Positions 10,727 to 22,404 of a DNA stretch of 64,000 bases are shown piece after piece; within the stretch, counting starts at the first letter, position 1, and the number at the start of each line of letters is the position of its first letter. The translations under genes and the position numbers were made by a program. Below the pieces are notes generated by a model. That model saw only the letters and a program-made list of their open reading frames with translations. It was not told the DNA's origin and ran no database searches. Source of the DNA: Polytrichum commune (Eukaryota > Streptophyta > Polytrichopsida > Polytrichales > Polytrichaceae); NCBI GenBank assembly GCA_950295325.1, contig OX485809.1:27962001-28026000 (forward strand), given 5' to 3'.

Positions 10727-13639
10727 AGGTCTCAAAGTTTCAAAGTTTCATGTCCACTAATTGCCAATAGAATACTATTCATCAACACAAGTAACCTTTT
10801 TAAGTGAAAATTTATTTACATGAACACATTGCGATACGTGACATGATAGGTTAGCGTAGCACATTGGGATACTTGAGCTGATACTTTTCCATTCTAGTAT
10901 CCAAGGGGAAGTAGTTGTTGAGCATACTAATGCCAAGTGGCATTTGTGTACACTTTAGTCAACTTCGAGATCATTGTATAAACACATGCGTATGTCACCT
11001 CACAACATTATTGAACATACTCATGCCATTAGTAAGCACATTTGAACACCAAGTGTCATGAGGTGACACTAATGATGAAGTCGTTGATCATTAGTGTAAA
11101 CCAAGCATCCGCCTCAAAATAGGGTAAGTGACAATATTATGCATGTGACACTACACACCAGAAATAGTACATGCACAAGAGTCACCCATTAATTAAACCA
11201 GAGTTCTGGTCAAGAGCCTTTAGTGTATTTCATATAAAAAAAAAATTGTTCTTATTTGGTAGGTTTTTGGAGCATGCTTGGATCAATGTGGAGGTTTGAA
11301 CAAAGAACATTGTACCAGTGGCCAAGGAGATTTTTGGGCATAATCAGTCAAGATCCCAATGTTTCCAATTCCAACTAGCTACACATTGATATCTTTCAGT
11401 TTTTTTTACTAATCTAAGGTATATTCTCTAAATTCCTTTGAAATGATCAATGATTTTTCTAAAGTCTTGGACTTTCAACCGGTTATTTCTCAAACTCAAG
11501 TGGCTCATCTAAAACTAGCAATTAGTTCTCCCTATTCGTTGCATTGTACATATATTCGATTCGTTTTTCATGTTCTCCAAATTCTACCGACTAGATTCAT
11601 GCAACAAAACTTGTGCCGCATTAGTAAATCTATGATGAAGCATCAACAAAATTCGGCCCTCCATCAGTTTAGTTATGATTAATAAGAATGCATCTGTGTT
11701 GATTCTTAAAATGATTACCTAGGTCCTCCAATTGTGTTGACTATTGGGTCTAGAGTGGTTCATCAATTTTGAGCATGTGGAGCAATCTTTTTAAACACAT
11801 GTGTTGTTGGGTTCCATTGTTAGATCTAATCTAACCGCACACCACTCCAATATACAAATGTCCGATTAAGATAAATAACCAAATAAGGCCCACATACCAA
11901 GTGTGTATCTTATGTGTAATGCACACATAAGGGACTGAATACATCCTATCATGTGTAAAGGGGGATTCCTACGAGCAAAACATGACTACCATGCTCGTAT
12001 ATGCATGTTGGTGAGCTCTTGAATTAAGTATACTAGACTTTGATAGGGATAACATTCTCTAAAACATTAATACAAGGATGTGGAATCAATGTGACATAAT
12101 TTTGATTTTCATTCATTCTCAAGACCGTTGGTACAAGGATTTGAATTCAATCTCTTTTTAGGTCATTACCAAGCACATGGCATGACTAGACATTGCAACC
12201 CCCTTTCCACATAAGGCTGCTCATTCATTCATAATTTTGTCTTGGATGTATTGGACAAAGATTCTCTTTTTAGTGCCTTATGAGTGATCATTGTGAATAG
12301 AGGAAAGATACATGCAATTCATATATTTTTTATTTAAAAAGTATTTTCATTCAACAAATTTGAAAGGTACATGCGCTTGATCTTTAGGTCTGGCATGACT
12401 TGGAGTGGACACGTATACTTCTCATCAGTCTACACATGCTTCTAAAGGTGGTGTTTGTATAATATACATCTTAAAAAATTATAGTCAACCATAGTAAGGT
12501 GCTTCATGACCTTGATTGCACACTTTAATATCAATTTTGGAGTTTTACAGTAGAAAAGGTTGGTCTCGCGAACACATCATGGCATGACAAGAGTACTACA
12601 ATAAAGGGAATTGAAATCTATGCCTTTAGTTGTCAACATTGAAAACATGGCCTCCACGGGGCCTCCTCACTCTAGTAATGTAGAGGGTGCTAAAACAAAC
12701 ACCCCACCCAAAAGCAACACCTATAAACGCTTTCCGATCACCAACACTCTACTACCTCCATATAGCGTAGGTAACATGCTCCATTCTATCTCGGATCAGT
12801 TAGGGTGGCATGCCAATGCCTATTCTAAAAAATTTATTCACGGGGGTGGGGGGGTGGGGGGGGGGGTGGTTCAAGCTCACAAAGCCAAGGGGGTCGATTA
12901 CGAGTAAGAAGGGGGTTGATACTTGGGATGCAAGGGGGTCGGTACCCGAGATGCAAGGGGACGGTTCTACAATTGAACCGGGTGGGATCATTGAGGTGGC
13001 CAAGTTGGGCTTTGATCTAGCTTGGGCCAGTACCCAACTATGTTATATTGGTTCTAGGCAATGAAGGTGGGGGGTCCTCATCATATGCAAGGTTGTCATA
13101 CACGGGACCTACGGATCGGCTTAAGGAAGCTAGTGGTTCTCACTTTGAATATTCATCAAATATTCGATTGAGGCTAGAAATAAATTTTGTTTCTTTGTAC
13201 ATATGTTTAACCCAAAGGCTAATATGAATATCTATATTTTTCATATTAACCACATAGCCATATGTATGTGCAACAACGTTAAATGTTGGTTTAAGCACCC
13301 TCTACCTTAGATCACCTCTACATTTAGCCACCAATGTAGAGGTCGAATTTTGGGGCATATGGTCAAAATCTTAGTGTTTCCAAGTCCCACCGGTTACTTA
13401 CAGTAATCGTTTGCTTTTCTTTATTTGATTTTCAGATATATTCTACAGATTCTCTTAGAATTATTTGTTCTTTTCCTGAGGTCTTGAACTTCAACCAATT
13501 ATTTTTCAAACTCAACCCAGTGCATCTGTAACTACACTAAATAATGCATTTAGTGTCATATGGCATTTCAAGTCACTGTGGTAACCATTCTAATGACAGT
13601 ACTCATGAATAAGTTTCCAAATATTGTCACCTTAACTTA
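10727..13639. other. AT-rich spacer, no gene seen
   Basis: No convincing coding region. Short open frames here are scattered and low in complexity. It includes the G-run at 12841-12870. Confidence 0.4.
12841..12870 (+). repeat. Poly-G tract, possible G-quadruplex
   Basis: Runs of five, seven and eleven G separated by single T occur on the plus strand, enough G-runs for an intrastrand quadruplex. Confidence 0.6.
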
Positions 13640-13906
13640 CTTAAATAGTTCATCTACTTTATGTATACATTATGCATCCTAACATTTTTGTAATGAAATA
13701 TTTTCATAGATGATTGAAATTTGGATGAGAAAACACGTAGTAAGTGACAGTAATTGCAACATTGTAAATCTATAATGGCAAAAAGAAAATTGCAAGGAAT
13801 GACAAAAATAGTTGGGTTAACACTTAGTGTTTGTGACACTACACCAGGGTTTACAATTAGTTTTGAGCAAGACAATATAGAATTGGTGACACTAAATACA
13901 ATATTA
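13640..13906. repeat. Dispersed repeat, copy 1 (copy 2 near 59.4-59.7 kb)
   Basis: Shared stretches include TTGCAACATTGTAAATCTAT, CAAGGAATGACAA, GTGACACTACAC, GTTTACAATTAGT and GGTGACACTAAATACAA, in the same order and orientation as at about 59400-59690. Copy 1 is cut by the Tourist-like MITE at 13907. No coding capacity. Confidence 0.6.
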
Positions 13907-14423
13907 GGGCAGGTTTAGACTTGGAATCAGGGCTCAAAAATGGGCTGGGGTGCAAGAAATCCACTCCTCTCATTGGTAGAGTGGTTGGGACTTGCCTCTT
14001 CAAGTTTACACCATGAGTTGGGGCCAATTAACAAATAAATGATTTTATTCATCATGACAATGGCCTCAAGCCTTGGAAAAGAGAGCTCCCAACCTTGTGG
14101 AATCTTTCCCTCTAGTTGAGGCCATTGTCAAAGCTTTTATTTGCTTGTAGTAGTTTATTCTTTGAGCATTGAATAGGAGGGGAGAAATTCTAAATTTATT
14201 ATACTTTAATCATTATCCATAGAATAATTCATTGAGGTGGATAACCCTCTCATAATTGCAGCCTCCAAATGGCCCCAACCCCACCTAGATAGGTTTACAC
14301 ATGAAAGCAATGAATGGAGTTAGGTTACTTTCTTATTAATGGCCTTGGGGGCCCATTTGCATGCCACATGAGACATATTGGCCTTCGATCACAATGGCCT
14401 TGGCCCCAAGTCTAAACAGGCCC
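13907..14423. mobile_element. Tourist/PIF-Harbinger-like MITE
   Basis: Inverted termini GGGC(A/C)(A/T)GGTTTAGACTTGG at the left and GGGCCTGTTTAGACTTGG (reverse strand) at the right. They are flanked by TTA on both sides (13904-13906 and 14424-14426), the 3-bp target duplication typical of PIF/Harbinger. It is 517 bp with no coding capacity. Confidence 0.75.
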
Positions 14424-14635
14424 TTAGTCTAGTTGTTTATTTTCCCCATTTATTGGTGGCTAGTTCAAGGATGCGTTGGGACATTAATTCATATACGTAG
14501 GTGCAACAGGCTAGGACGGCATGGATCCAAACTAGTTTTCTTACAAGCCTGCATGGATTGTTGTAGCCATGTGTGTAATTGCATGGTTGGTTGATGCAGT
14601 GATAATGAGGATGTCAGAGGCTATGGAAGAAAGTG

Positions 14636-14866
14636 CAGATCCTGGCATTTCATTTAGAAAGAATTGCAGGGGAGCAATTATTCAAATCACCCGAAGAACG
14701 ACTTTCAAGTTTTCTCGCAGCATCTCCAGTTACATCAGCAATAACTTATGCATCAGGAAATAATGGGCTTATAAGTTTGTGTAAGAATGTGATTCAGGAT
14801 ACTCGCAATAAGCTGAGGCAGAAGGTGGATCGGTACCTTCCACACAAATCTTACAAGCCTGCATGA
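14636..14866 (+). CDS. Possible terminal exon, unrecognised
   Basis: The frame LAFHLERIAGEQLFKSPEERLSSFLAASPVTSAITYASGNN...NKLRQKVDRYLPHKSYKPA has a protein-like composition and follows a possible acceptor (AGTGCAG at about 14631-14637). I cannot name a family, and the upstream exons are not evident. It could be a decayed gene fragment. Confidence 0.25.
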   Translation, partial: QILAFHLERIAGEQLFKSPEERLSSFLAASPVTSAITYASGNNGLISLCKNVIQDTRNKLRQKVDRYLPHKSYKPA

Positions 14867-15068
14867 GTTTTCTATTATTTCACCGATTGTATGTGGTTGC
14901 CCTGTTGGTTGATAAGTGACAATGAGGATGGGGACCGACGGCTATGGAAGAAATCGCACTTTGAGAGACCCTCAATTCTATCAAGTTTTCCGAACATGTC
15001 TTCAGCTACATTGTCACCAGCAATAGAAGAAAATGTCAATGGTCTAAGTTTGTGATCTGGTTCACTCA

Positions 15069-15500
15069 TCAGAGCACAGTTTCTCGAAATCCTTGAGGAT
15101 TCAAGGAAAAAGCACTAAGTCCACCGAATCGTTGGTGCAGGAGGACCACTGCATAGCACCCATGTATGCCTCTCTTGCGAGGTTGCAAACTAGGATGACA
15201 GACGATGTGAGCTGATCTAAGGGCAGATCCTGTCAAGGTTGAGTCTAGGACTTCAGTGCTTGGGAAGAATAGTGAGTCCGCATGAAGAATGGTGGGCAGC
15301 AGGATGAATTGGGGAGCAAGTGGGCGGCCACGGACGTTGGAGAGGATGTTGGCAATGATCTGAGGCAGGAGGTAGAAATCAAGCACCAGCTTTGCTACTC
15401 CATCATTTTGCAAGTTGTTGTTGTTGTTGGTGATGCTGTGCGAGTGAAATTCGGATGTGGATGTATTGTTGCTGGATGAGAAGGCAATAAGGATGAGGGC
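15069..15500 (-). pseudogene. Fragment resembling plant DUF2921 membrane proteins
   Basis: The segment LVLDFYLLPQIIANILSNVRGRPLAPQFIL recalls the conserved C-terminal membrane region of the plant-specific DUF2921 family (LDFFLLPQ...N...KALAPxF). The expected VRxxPHxYD continuation is replaced by unrelated sequence. A further protein-like stretch on the same strand near 15595-15720 (HMKLVHDLKYFPPVSIFGF) could belong to it. I read this as a decayed or partial gene. The resemblance is from memory and weak. Confidence 0.3.
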
Positions 15501-15739
15501 CATGGCCATGGAAGAAATTGACCAGGTGGTGCATTATTGATTAGGAGGGAACCTTGGGGGATGCAGGATGGTCACCCTAAGCTCCGACAAAACTAGTTTT
15601 GAGTTTTGCTTCAAGCGTCTCCTCCGCTGCAAAGTGGTAGGGTCTGGTACGAACTTGAAAGCCAAAGATGGAAACAGGGGGGAAGTACTTCAGATCGTGC
15701 ACCAATTTCATATGAATCGGCTCACTTTCAAATTGTCGG

Positions 15740-16877
15740 ATGCAGTATGTTGACTAGTTGGGGATTTGTACCTGCATCATAAGAGGCCCAATTTAATTCT
15801 AGCTCAAATCTTGCCTTGAATCAGATTCTACGCTTGCTCCCTCCGACTGCTCATGAGGTGCATGAGGCATGAAGGAGTCAGTTGGTCACAAATGCCATGA
15901 AATTAGAGAGGATGCACAGTATCAGCATCTTTCGAACTTTCATGATGCACTTAAGACAGATTTGAAAAATATACATGGACTCTTCAAGTAGCGCAAATTG
16001 CTCCAATTTCATGACAATGACAGTAGTGAACGATTGATTTGAGCCTCAATTAATTGTTCAATCGTACTTTCCCAGCTTGGCACATCAATGAGGAAGCTCT
16101 GACATAGCAACATGTTGCAGCCATCAAGTTTGATCAGTGTTGCACGTGTATACATTCATGCATGAAATATACATACCTTGAGCATCATACTACAATCGAA
16201 AGAATTAGATTTAAGGGGTGGACGGTCTGCACGGCCCATATACATAACTGCCACTCGGACCCCGTACTCAGGAAAGCACCTTCAAACTCAAAAATGCAAA
16301 CAATAGCTGATCATTAACTGGTTGGCAAGACGAATATACTTATCCACTAAAGGAGCGATCGGGAAGTTGAACATACATCGATGGTACGACATCGATTAAC
16401 TTAAACAGGATGATTCAAACATGCATCTAATTTCACAAGATGTTGCACATGACTGAATTAACGGCTAACTTCGGAGTACAGAATTTCATTGTATTTTGGG
16501 AGGATTATATCCAATGCATGTGAGGATACTTACCTGCTGATTTAGGGACATCCACAAGCCACCCAGGTGCCCATGGTCACTAAGTCCTAATAGAGCCCAA
16601 GTGGTTCTTTCACTGATTTGGTCTCTCTTTGGGCTGTCAACCGCCCCAATCTTTTGACCAGACGTGTAGTTAAGTTTCATATGAGAGATTTCCTAATTAG
16701 TTTGGCCGCTTCCCTCCAGGAGAGTTGAGATTGGGATGAACTACTAATTCAGGGCTAGGAAACCGATTCCCGAAACCCCGCCAGTGTAGAGCTGCCTCAT
16801 CTGTCTAGTGGCTATTACCTTGAAGGGTTCGCGACGGTGCCAAGATCTGCACAGCTTGTAGAGAGAGGCATAGAACA
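15740..16877. other. Intergenic, no gene seen
   Basis: Unique-looking AT-rich DNA up to the left target duplication of the copia element. No supported feature. Confidence 0.4.
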
Positions 16878-16882
16878 CTTAC

Positions 16883-17074
16883 TATTGGGAAATGAGAGGA
16901 GAAAGCAAAGACATCAGCGTAGAAAGGTAGAACACAACACACAAGGATTGCATACAATGGAGAGAGTGATTAGCTCCTCCCCTTATGCCTTTATTTATAT
17001 GTGTAGGTTAGGACCAGCCGTGACAACCCATATGGGACAATGTCACCGATGCAACCTAACACTACCTTCCAATA
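16883..17074 (-). repeat. 3' LTR of the copia element
   Basis: 192 bp, identical by eye to 22419-22610. On the minus strand it contains ATATAAATAA (17000-16991), a good TATA box. The end of gag-pol, with its stop codon (17062-17064), runs 13 bp into this LTR. Confidence 0.95.
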
Positions 17075-20000
17075 CTCCCACTTTGCGAGGTGGCATTGTA
17101 CTCCAACCCCATTATTTCACTTAACATCTCATGCCTATCCCTCACTAAAGCCTTTGTAAGAATATCCGCTACCATATATTGCGTTGGACAATATTCTAGC
17201 TCTACAACATTGTTTTCAATTTTCTCTCTAATAAAATGATGTTGCACATCTATATGTTTTGACCTATCATGGTTGGTTGGGTTCTTTGCTAATGCCATAG
17301 AACCTTGGTTGTCGCACATCATGGTCGTCGCCTCCTCTTGTGCACAACCTACATCCTCCATTAGTTGCCTTAGCCAAATGGCCTCCCTCGTGCATCGGTT
17401 CATGGCCATGTACTCCGCCTCCATTGTGGATTGAGCCACCGTTAGTTGTCGTTTGCTATTCCACGTCACGGCCCCGTCTCCAACGAAGAAAACGTATCCG
17501 GAGGTAGACCTTCGGTTTTCCACATCGCCGGCCCAATCCGCGTCCGAATAACCTTTAAGGTTTATGTGTTGTCCTCCGATGCGCAACCTCATATCAATGG
17601 TGCCTTTCAAGTATCTCATGATTCGTTTCACGGCCATCCAATGCATCGGACCCGGTTGCGACATAAACCGACTTACCACGCTTACCGCGAATGCGAGGTC
17701 CGGTCTTGTGGCCACCATTGCGTACATCAACGACCCCACCGCCCTTTGGTACGGAATGTCCTTCATTTCGTGTGAATGCTTCTCGTATTCCTCCTCCGAA
17801 AGCTTCGCCAATGAGGTCTTGGTGTCGAGCGGGGTTGAGATGGGCTTGCAATCACTCATGCCGAATCGCTCCAAAATGGTTTCGATGTAGCTTCGTTGAT
17901 GCATGGTGATGGTGCGCGTCCTCCTATCCCGCTCGAAATGGACTCCGAGGAAGAAATGCAACTCGCCGAGGTCGCTCATCTCGAACTCCTTCTCGAGGCT
18001 AGATTTCAACTCGTTGATCACGTCCACGTTGCTTGCCAAGATGATGAGGTCGTCTACATATATGATTACGATCACAATGTAGTGGCAAGTTTGTAACACG
18101 TACAACGAGTGGTCCGCATGGCTCCTCGTAAAGCCTTTGTTCACAAAGAATATGTGAATGCACTCGTACCACGCTCGTCCGGATTGCTTCAATCCGTAGA
18201 GCGATTTCCCCAACTTGCATACGAGGTGCTCTCGGCCTTTTTGCACAAACCCCTCCGGTTGCTCCATGTAGATGACCACGTGCAATTCGCCGTTCAAGAA
18301 TGCGGTCTTGACGTCCATTTGATGTATCTCCAAGCCCATGGCCGCCGCCATTGCCAGGATGACCCTAATGGTGTTGAATTTGGCCACGGGTGCGAAAGTC
18401 TCGCCGAAATCCACACCTTCCACTTGCGAGCACCCCTTGGCCACCAACCTCGCTTTGAAACGCACCACCACGCCGTTGGCATCCTTCTTCGTGCGAAACA
18501 CCCACTTGCATTTCACGGCCTTGCGGCCCTTCGGCAATGGAACCAACTCCCACGTGGCGTTGGCTATGAGAGATTCGTACTCCTCTTGCATAGCCGACTC
18601 CCACTCGCTCGCATCACTCGATTCAAATGCTTCTCTCAAGTTTCTAGGTTCCCCAACCATTGCCATGTTTGCGTGCTCATCGTCTTCGGGTTGCGGAATG
18701 TGGTTCTTCCACCATTCCCCAAGAGGTTTGCGTGGCCTATCCGGATACCTAGAATTGCCTATGGTCTCATTGCCATCTTGCGGTGGTGGAGGTGGTTTGG
18801 TTGCGGTTTTCTTACCGGCGTTAAGTTTCGATGCCTCCGCGCTACGAGTGGATTTCGCGGCCGGTACTTCGGCCTCCCACTCGTCCTCAATGTTCGGCTC
18901 CTCCTCGTCCGGCTCCGAAACGTCGCCGCTCGCCTCCAACTCCTCCGCTTCCGATTTGGGAGATATGTCCACCTTCACCGTCGGTACTTCATCAACTCTC
19001 CCACTTGGACAATCCTCCAAATGCGTTTTGTCCTCGAAAAATACCACGTCCGGACTCTTGATGATTTTCTTCGTCTCCAAGCACATGAGCCGATACGCCT
19101 TGGTGCCTTCGCAATATCCGAGGAACAAACACTTGACGCCCTTCGCATCCAACTTTGTTCGCCTTTGATCCGGCACCTTCGCGTAAGCCACGCATCCGAA
19201 CACCCGCATGTGCGACACGTGCGGCATCCTCCCGCTCCACGCCTCCTCGGGTGTCATTCCTTCAACCGCCTTGGTCGGACACCGGTTGCGTACGTACGCC
19301 GCATTGCACACCGCCTCCGCCCAAAATTCGTGGCCGAGGCGTTGGGCATGAATCATGGACCGTGCCATCTCCACGATGGTCCGGTTGGCTCGCTCCGCCA
19401 CGCCGTTTTGTTGCGGCGTGTAAGGTGAGGAGGTTTGCCGTGCAATGCCATGTTTGCTCAAGAAATCATCAAATGCCTTTGAAATGTATTCCCCCCCGTT
19501 ATCCGACCTAAGAACCTTCACTACGTGCTCCGATTGCCTCTCCACCAAGGTTTTCCATTCTTTGAACCTTGCCAACACCTCCTTCTTGGACTTGAGCACG
19601 TACACCCAAATCTTGCGCGAGAAATCGTCAATGAAGGTGAGAAAATACCTTGCGCCTCCAATGGACGCCGTTTTCATCGGCCCGCACACGTCGGAATGCA
19701 CGAGCTCCAAGATCTTGGTGGCGCGGGTGCCTCCGTCCGTGGAGAATGGTCGCCTCGCTTGTTTGCCCTCCACACATCCTTCGCACGCGAAGGAATGCAC
19801 GTCGCCTTGCGCCGCTCCCACGTCCATCCCGCTCACCATGCTTTGGAGCATTTTCACGCTATTGGCGTTGAGATGCCCCAACCTCTTGTGCCAAAGCTCC
19901 AAAGGATGCGAGTTGGCCTCCGAATGCGCCAAAGAACTTGTTTCGGCCCCATTCAACACGTTGGTGTCCAATTGGTACAAATTGGACTCCAACGACGCCA

Positions 20001-21126
20001 CGCCCAACATCTCGCCGTTGCTCGCCCTCACCACGCATCCCAACGAGTTGAAATGCACTTTCAAACCCCTCGAAATGAGCTTGCTCACCGAAAGCAAGTT
20101 GGAATGCATTTTCGGCACATGAAGCACGTCGTGCATTCTAATGCTCCGCACACGGCCTTTCACGCGTGTTTCCACTAGTATGGAGCCTTTGCCTACGGCA
20201 TCTACCATGCCGTTATCACCCATAAACACTTTGCGACCCGTGACGGGTTCGTAAGTGTCAAAAAAATGCTTATGTGGTGTCATGTGTTGCGAGGCCCCCG
20301 AATCCACGATCCATCTAGTGGCGGACGTTTTAGACGCCCCATCTCTCGCTACAAATGCAAAATCATCACTCGCCCTTGCCATGTTTGCGTTCCCCTTGCG
20401 TTTCATTCGACAATTACGAGCAATGTGGCCCAACTTACCACAATTGTAGCACCTCGGGCCGTCGCCGCGCCTCTCGTTGTTGTCGAACGCTCGATGTTGG
20501 CGGGACAACATGGCCGCATCGTCGCCTTGAGGCTCCTTCTCCTTCCTCTTGGACACCTCGTGCATGAGACGTGCGGTGATGAAGTCCAACTTGAGCTCCG
20601 AAATGGGGCGCGTCTCCAATGCGGTGATCAAATGCTCGAACGAGGGCGGTAGGCTATCGAGCAAGGTCATGACCACGTCCTCGTCCTTCATAGGCACCTC
20701 CAAGCACGTGAGTTGGTCCGCAAGAGATTTTACCTTGTTGATGTGCGTGAGGATGTCGTCGCCCTCGTCCATCTTGATGGTGAAGAACTTGCGCCTTATG
20801 AACAAGATGTTGGACAAGCTTTTGGTTTCGTGGATGTTGCACAAGGTCTTCCACGCTTCCGCGGGTCCCTTGCATCCTTTGATGTGCGCCAACTCCTTGT
20901 CCACCAAACTCATGGCAATGATGGCGAAGGCTTTCTTGCATCGTCGCTCGTACGCCTTCTTGACTTCGTCGCTCGCCGTAGAAGGCGGTGGCAACTCCGA
21001 ACCATCCACGATCTCCCAAAGATCTTTGGTGGACATGGCCATCTCCAATTTAAACTTATAGAGGTTGAAGTTCTCGCCACCGAACTTGTCAACCGATATA
21101 AGTCCATCGTTTTCCCTAGAAGCCAT
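17062..21126 (-). CDS. Copia gag-pol polyprotein
   Basis: A single 1,354-residue frame from the ATG at 21126. The frame is open upstream to 21159, but without an earlier ATG. Order: gag (about 1-220), zinc knuckle CYNCGKLGHIARNC (about 226-239), protease active site DSGAS (about 275), integrase zinc region HKRLGHL...CEGC (about 413-450), and integrase core with D in HSDVCGP, D in RSDNGGEY and E in NGVAERAN. Reverse transcriptase follows with YVDDLIIL (about 1023), then RNase H with SDADWAG, MEAEY and the ADILTKAL end. The order INT before RT marks Ty1/copia. All catalytic motifs are present and there are no stops. Gag and Pol are fused without a frameshift, as is usual for plant copia elements. 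Confidence 0.97.
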   Translation of the reverse strand: MASRENDGLISVDKFGGENFNLYKFKLEMAMSTKDLWEIVDGSELPPPSTASDEVKKAYERRCKKAFAIIAMSLVDKELAHIKGCKGPAEAWKTLCNIHETKSLSNILFIRRKFFTIKMDEGDDILTHINKVKSLADQLTCLEVPMKDEDVVMTLLDSLPPSFEHLITALETRPISELKLDFITARLMHEVSKRKEKEPQGDDAAMLSRQHRAFDNNERRGDGPRCYNCGKLGHIARNCRMKRKGNANMARASDDFAFVARDGASKTSATRWIVDSGASQHMTPHKHFFDTYEPVTGRKVFMGDNGMVDAVGKGSILVETRVKGRVRSIRMHDVLHVPKMHSNLLSVSKLISRGLKVHFNSLGCVVRASNGEMLGVASLESNLYQLDTNVLNGAETSSLAHSEANSHPLELWHKRLGHLNANSVKMLQSMVSGMDVGAAQGDVHSFACEGCVEGKQARRPFSTDGGTRATKILELVHSDVCGPMKTASIGGARYFLTFIDDFSRKIWVYVLKSKKEVLARFKEWKTLVERQSEHVVKVLRSDNGGEYISKAFDDFLSKHGIARQTSSPYTPQQNGVAERANRTIVEMARSMIHAQRLGHEFWAEAVCNAAYVRNRCPTKAVEGMTPEEAWSGRMPHVSHMRVFGCVAYAKVPDQRRTKLDAKGVKCLFLGYCEGTKAYRLMCLETKKIIKSPDVVFFEDKTHLEDCPSGRVDEVPTVKVDISPKSEAEELEASGDVSEPDEEEPNIEDEWEAEVPAAKSTRSAEASKLNAGKKTATKPPPPPQDGNETIGNSRYPDRPRKPLGEWWKNHIPQPEDDEHANMAMVGEPRNLREAFESSDASEWESAMQEEYESLIANATWELVPLPKGRKAVKCKWVFRTKKDANGVVVRFKARLVAKGCSQVEGVDFGETFAPVAKFNTIRVILAMAAAMGLEIHQMDVKTAFLNGELHVVIYMEQPEGFVQKGREHLVCKLGKSLYGLKQSGRAWYECIHIFFVNKGFTRSHADHSLYVLQTCHYIVIVIIYVDDLIILASNVDVINELKSSLEKEFEMSDLGELHFFLGVHFERDRRTRTITMHQRSYIETILERFGMSDCKPISTPLDTKTSLAKLSEEEYEKHSHEMKDIPYQRAVGSLMYAMVATRPDLAFAVSVVSRFMSQPGPMHWMAVKRIMRYLKGTIDMRLRIGGQHINLKGYSDADWAGDVENRRSTSGYVFFVGDGAVTWNSKRQLTVAQSTMEAEYMAMNRCTREAIWLRQLMEDVGCAQEEATTMMCDNQGSMALAKNPTNHDRSKHIDVQHHFIREKIENNVVELEYCPTQYMVADILTKALVRDRHEMLSEIMGLEYNATSQSGSIGR
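17075..17084 (-). promoter_or_regulatory. Polypurine tract
   Basis: The minus strand reads AAAGTGGGAG directly before the 3' LTR, as expected for the plus-strand primer of reverse transcription. Confidence 0.85.
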
Positions 21127-21240
21127 TTTCAAAGCGAATGCAAGCTCCCACTCACTCAATGTAGTACAAGGGCTTAGAAACCCTCAAGGAAGTTTAGAAA
21201 ATGATTTTAAACTTTGGAATTAATTCAAGGTTCTCACACA

Positions 21241-22190
21241 CTCAAGTCAGCACCTTTCCACTCCAAAGCTAAGCCAAATAACTATATAACCATCAAAAAA
21301 CCACAACTAAGCCTTTTGGAACTCAAAACACCTCAAAGTAAGCATAGAATGGATGGATCTCTCAAGTCAGCACCTTTCCACTCCAAAACTAAGCTTAATA
21401 ACTACATAACCATCAAAAAGCCACACCTAAGCCTTTTGGAACTCAAAACACCTCAAAGTAAGCATAGAATGGATGGATCTCTCAAGTCAGCACCTTTCCA
21501 CTCCAAAACTAAGCTTAATAACTATATAACCATCAAAAAGCCACACCTAAGCCTTTTGGAACTCAAAACACCTCAAAGTAAGCATAGAATGGATGGATCT
21601 CTCAAGTCAGCACCTTTCCACTCCAAAACTAAGCTTAATAACTACATAACCATCAAAAAGCCACACCTAAGCCTTTTGGAACTCAAAACACCTCAAAGTA
21701 AGCATAGAATGGATGGATCTCTCAAGTCAGCACCTTTCCACTCCAAAACTAAGCTTAATAACTACATAACCATCAAAAAGCCACACCTAAGCCTTTTGGA
21801 ACTCAAAACACCTCAAAGTAAGCATAGAATGGATGGATCTCTCAAGTCAGCACCTTTCCACTCCAAAACTAAGCTTAATAACTACATAACCATCAAAAAG
21901 CCACACCTAAGCCTTTTGGAATTCAAAACACCTCAAAGTAAGCATAGAATGGATGGATCTCTTAAGTCAGCACCTTTCCACTCCAAAACTAAGCTTAATA
22001 ACTACATAACCATCAAAAAAGCCACACCTAAGCCTTTTGGAACTCAAAACACCTCAAAGTAAGCATAGAATGGATGGATCTCTCAAGTCAGCACCTTTCC
22101 ACTCCAAAACTAAGCTTAATAACTACATAACCATCAAAAAGCCACAACAAAGCCTTTTGGAACTCTAATCACCTCAAACCCTCAAAATGC
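21241..22190. repeat. 120-bp tandem repeat in the copia leader
   Basis: Eight head-to-tail copies start at 21241, 21361, 21481, 21601, 21721, 21841, 21961 and 22082. The first is somewhat divergent, the seventh has one extra A and the last is partial. Units differ by only a few bases. The array lies between the primer site and gag, in the untranslated leader. As 120 is divisible by three, the opposite strand stays open over most of it (21214-22062), most likely by chance. Confidence 0.95.
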
Positions 22191-22404
22191 GAATCGATCT
22201 CACATAAACACTCAAGATACAATGAACCTCAACCTAAGGTATCCTCCACGCTGGTCCAAGTGTCCAAGAATGCTCCAAGGCGCTCCAAAAATGCTCCAAA
22301 ACTCCAAAACTCCACCAAAAGCTTGAAACACCTTCAAATCGCCTCCGATCAGATCCGACTCTCTCCTACCTCCTCCTAAGCTGATCTCTAAGCTCTAAAG
22401 CAAA

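Noticed and set aside
18109-19428. 439-codon plus-strand frame, and other long frames at 18338-19168 and 19445-20178
   Set aside because: They lie opposite the verified copia gag-pol and are mirror frames of its GC-rich codons.
21214-22062. 282-codon open frame with seven 40-residue repeats
   Set aside because: It is antisense in the leader of the copia element and open only because the 120-bp unit is a multiple of three.
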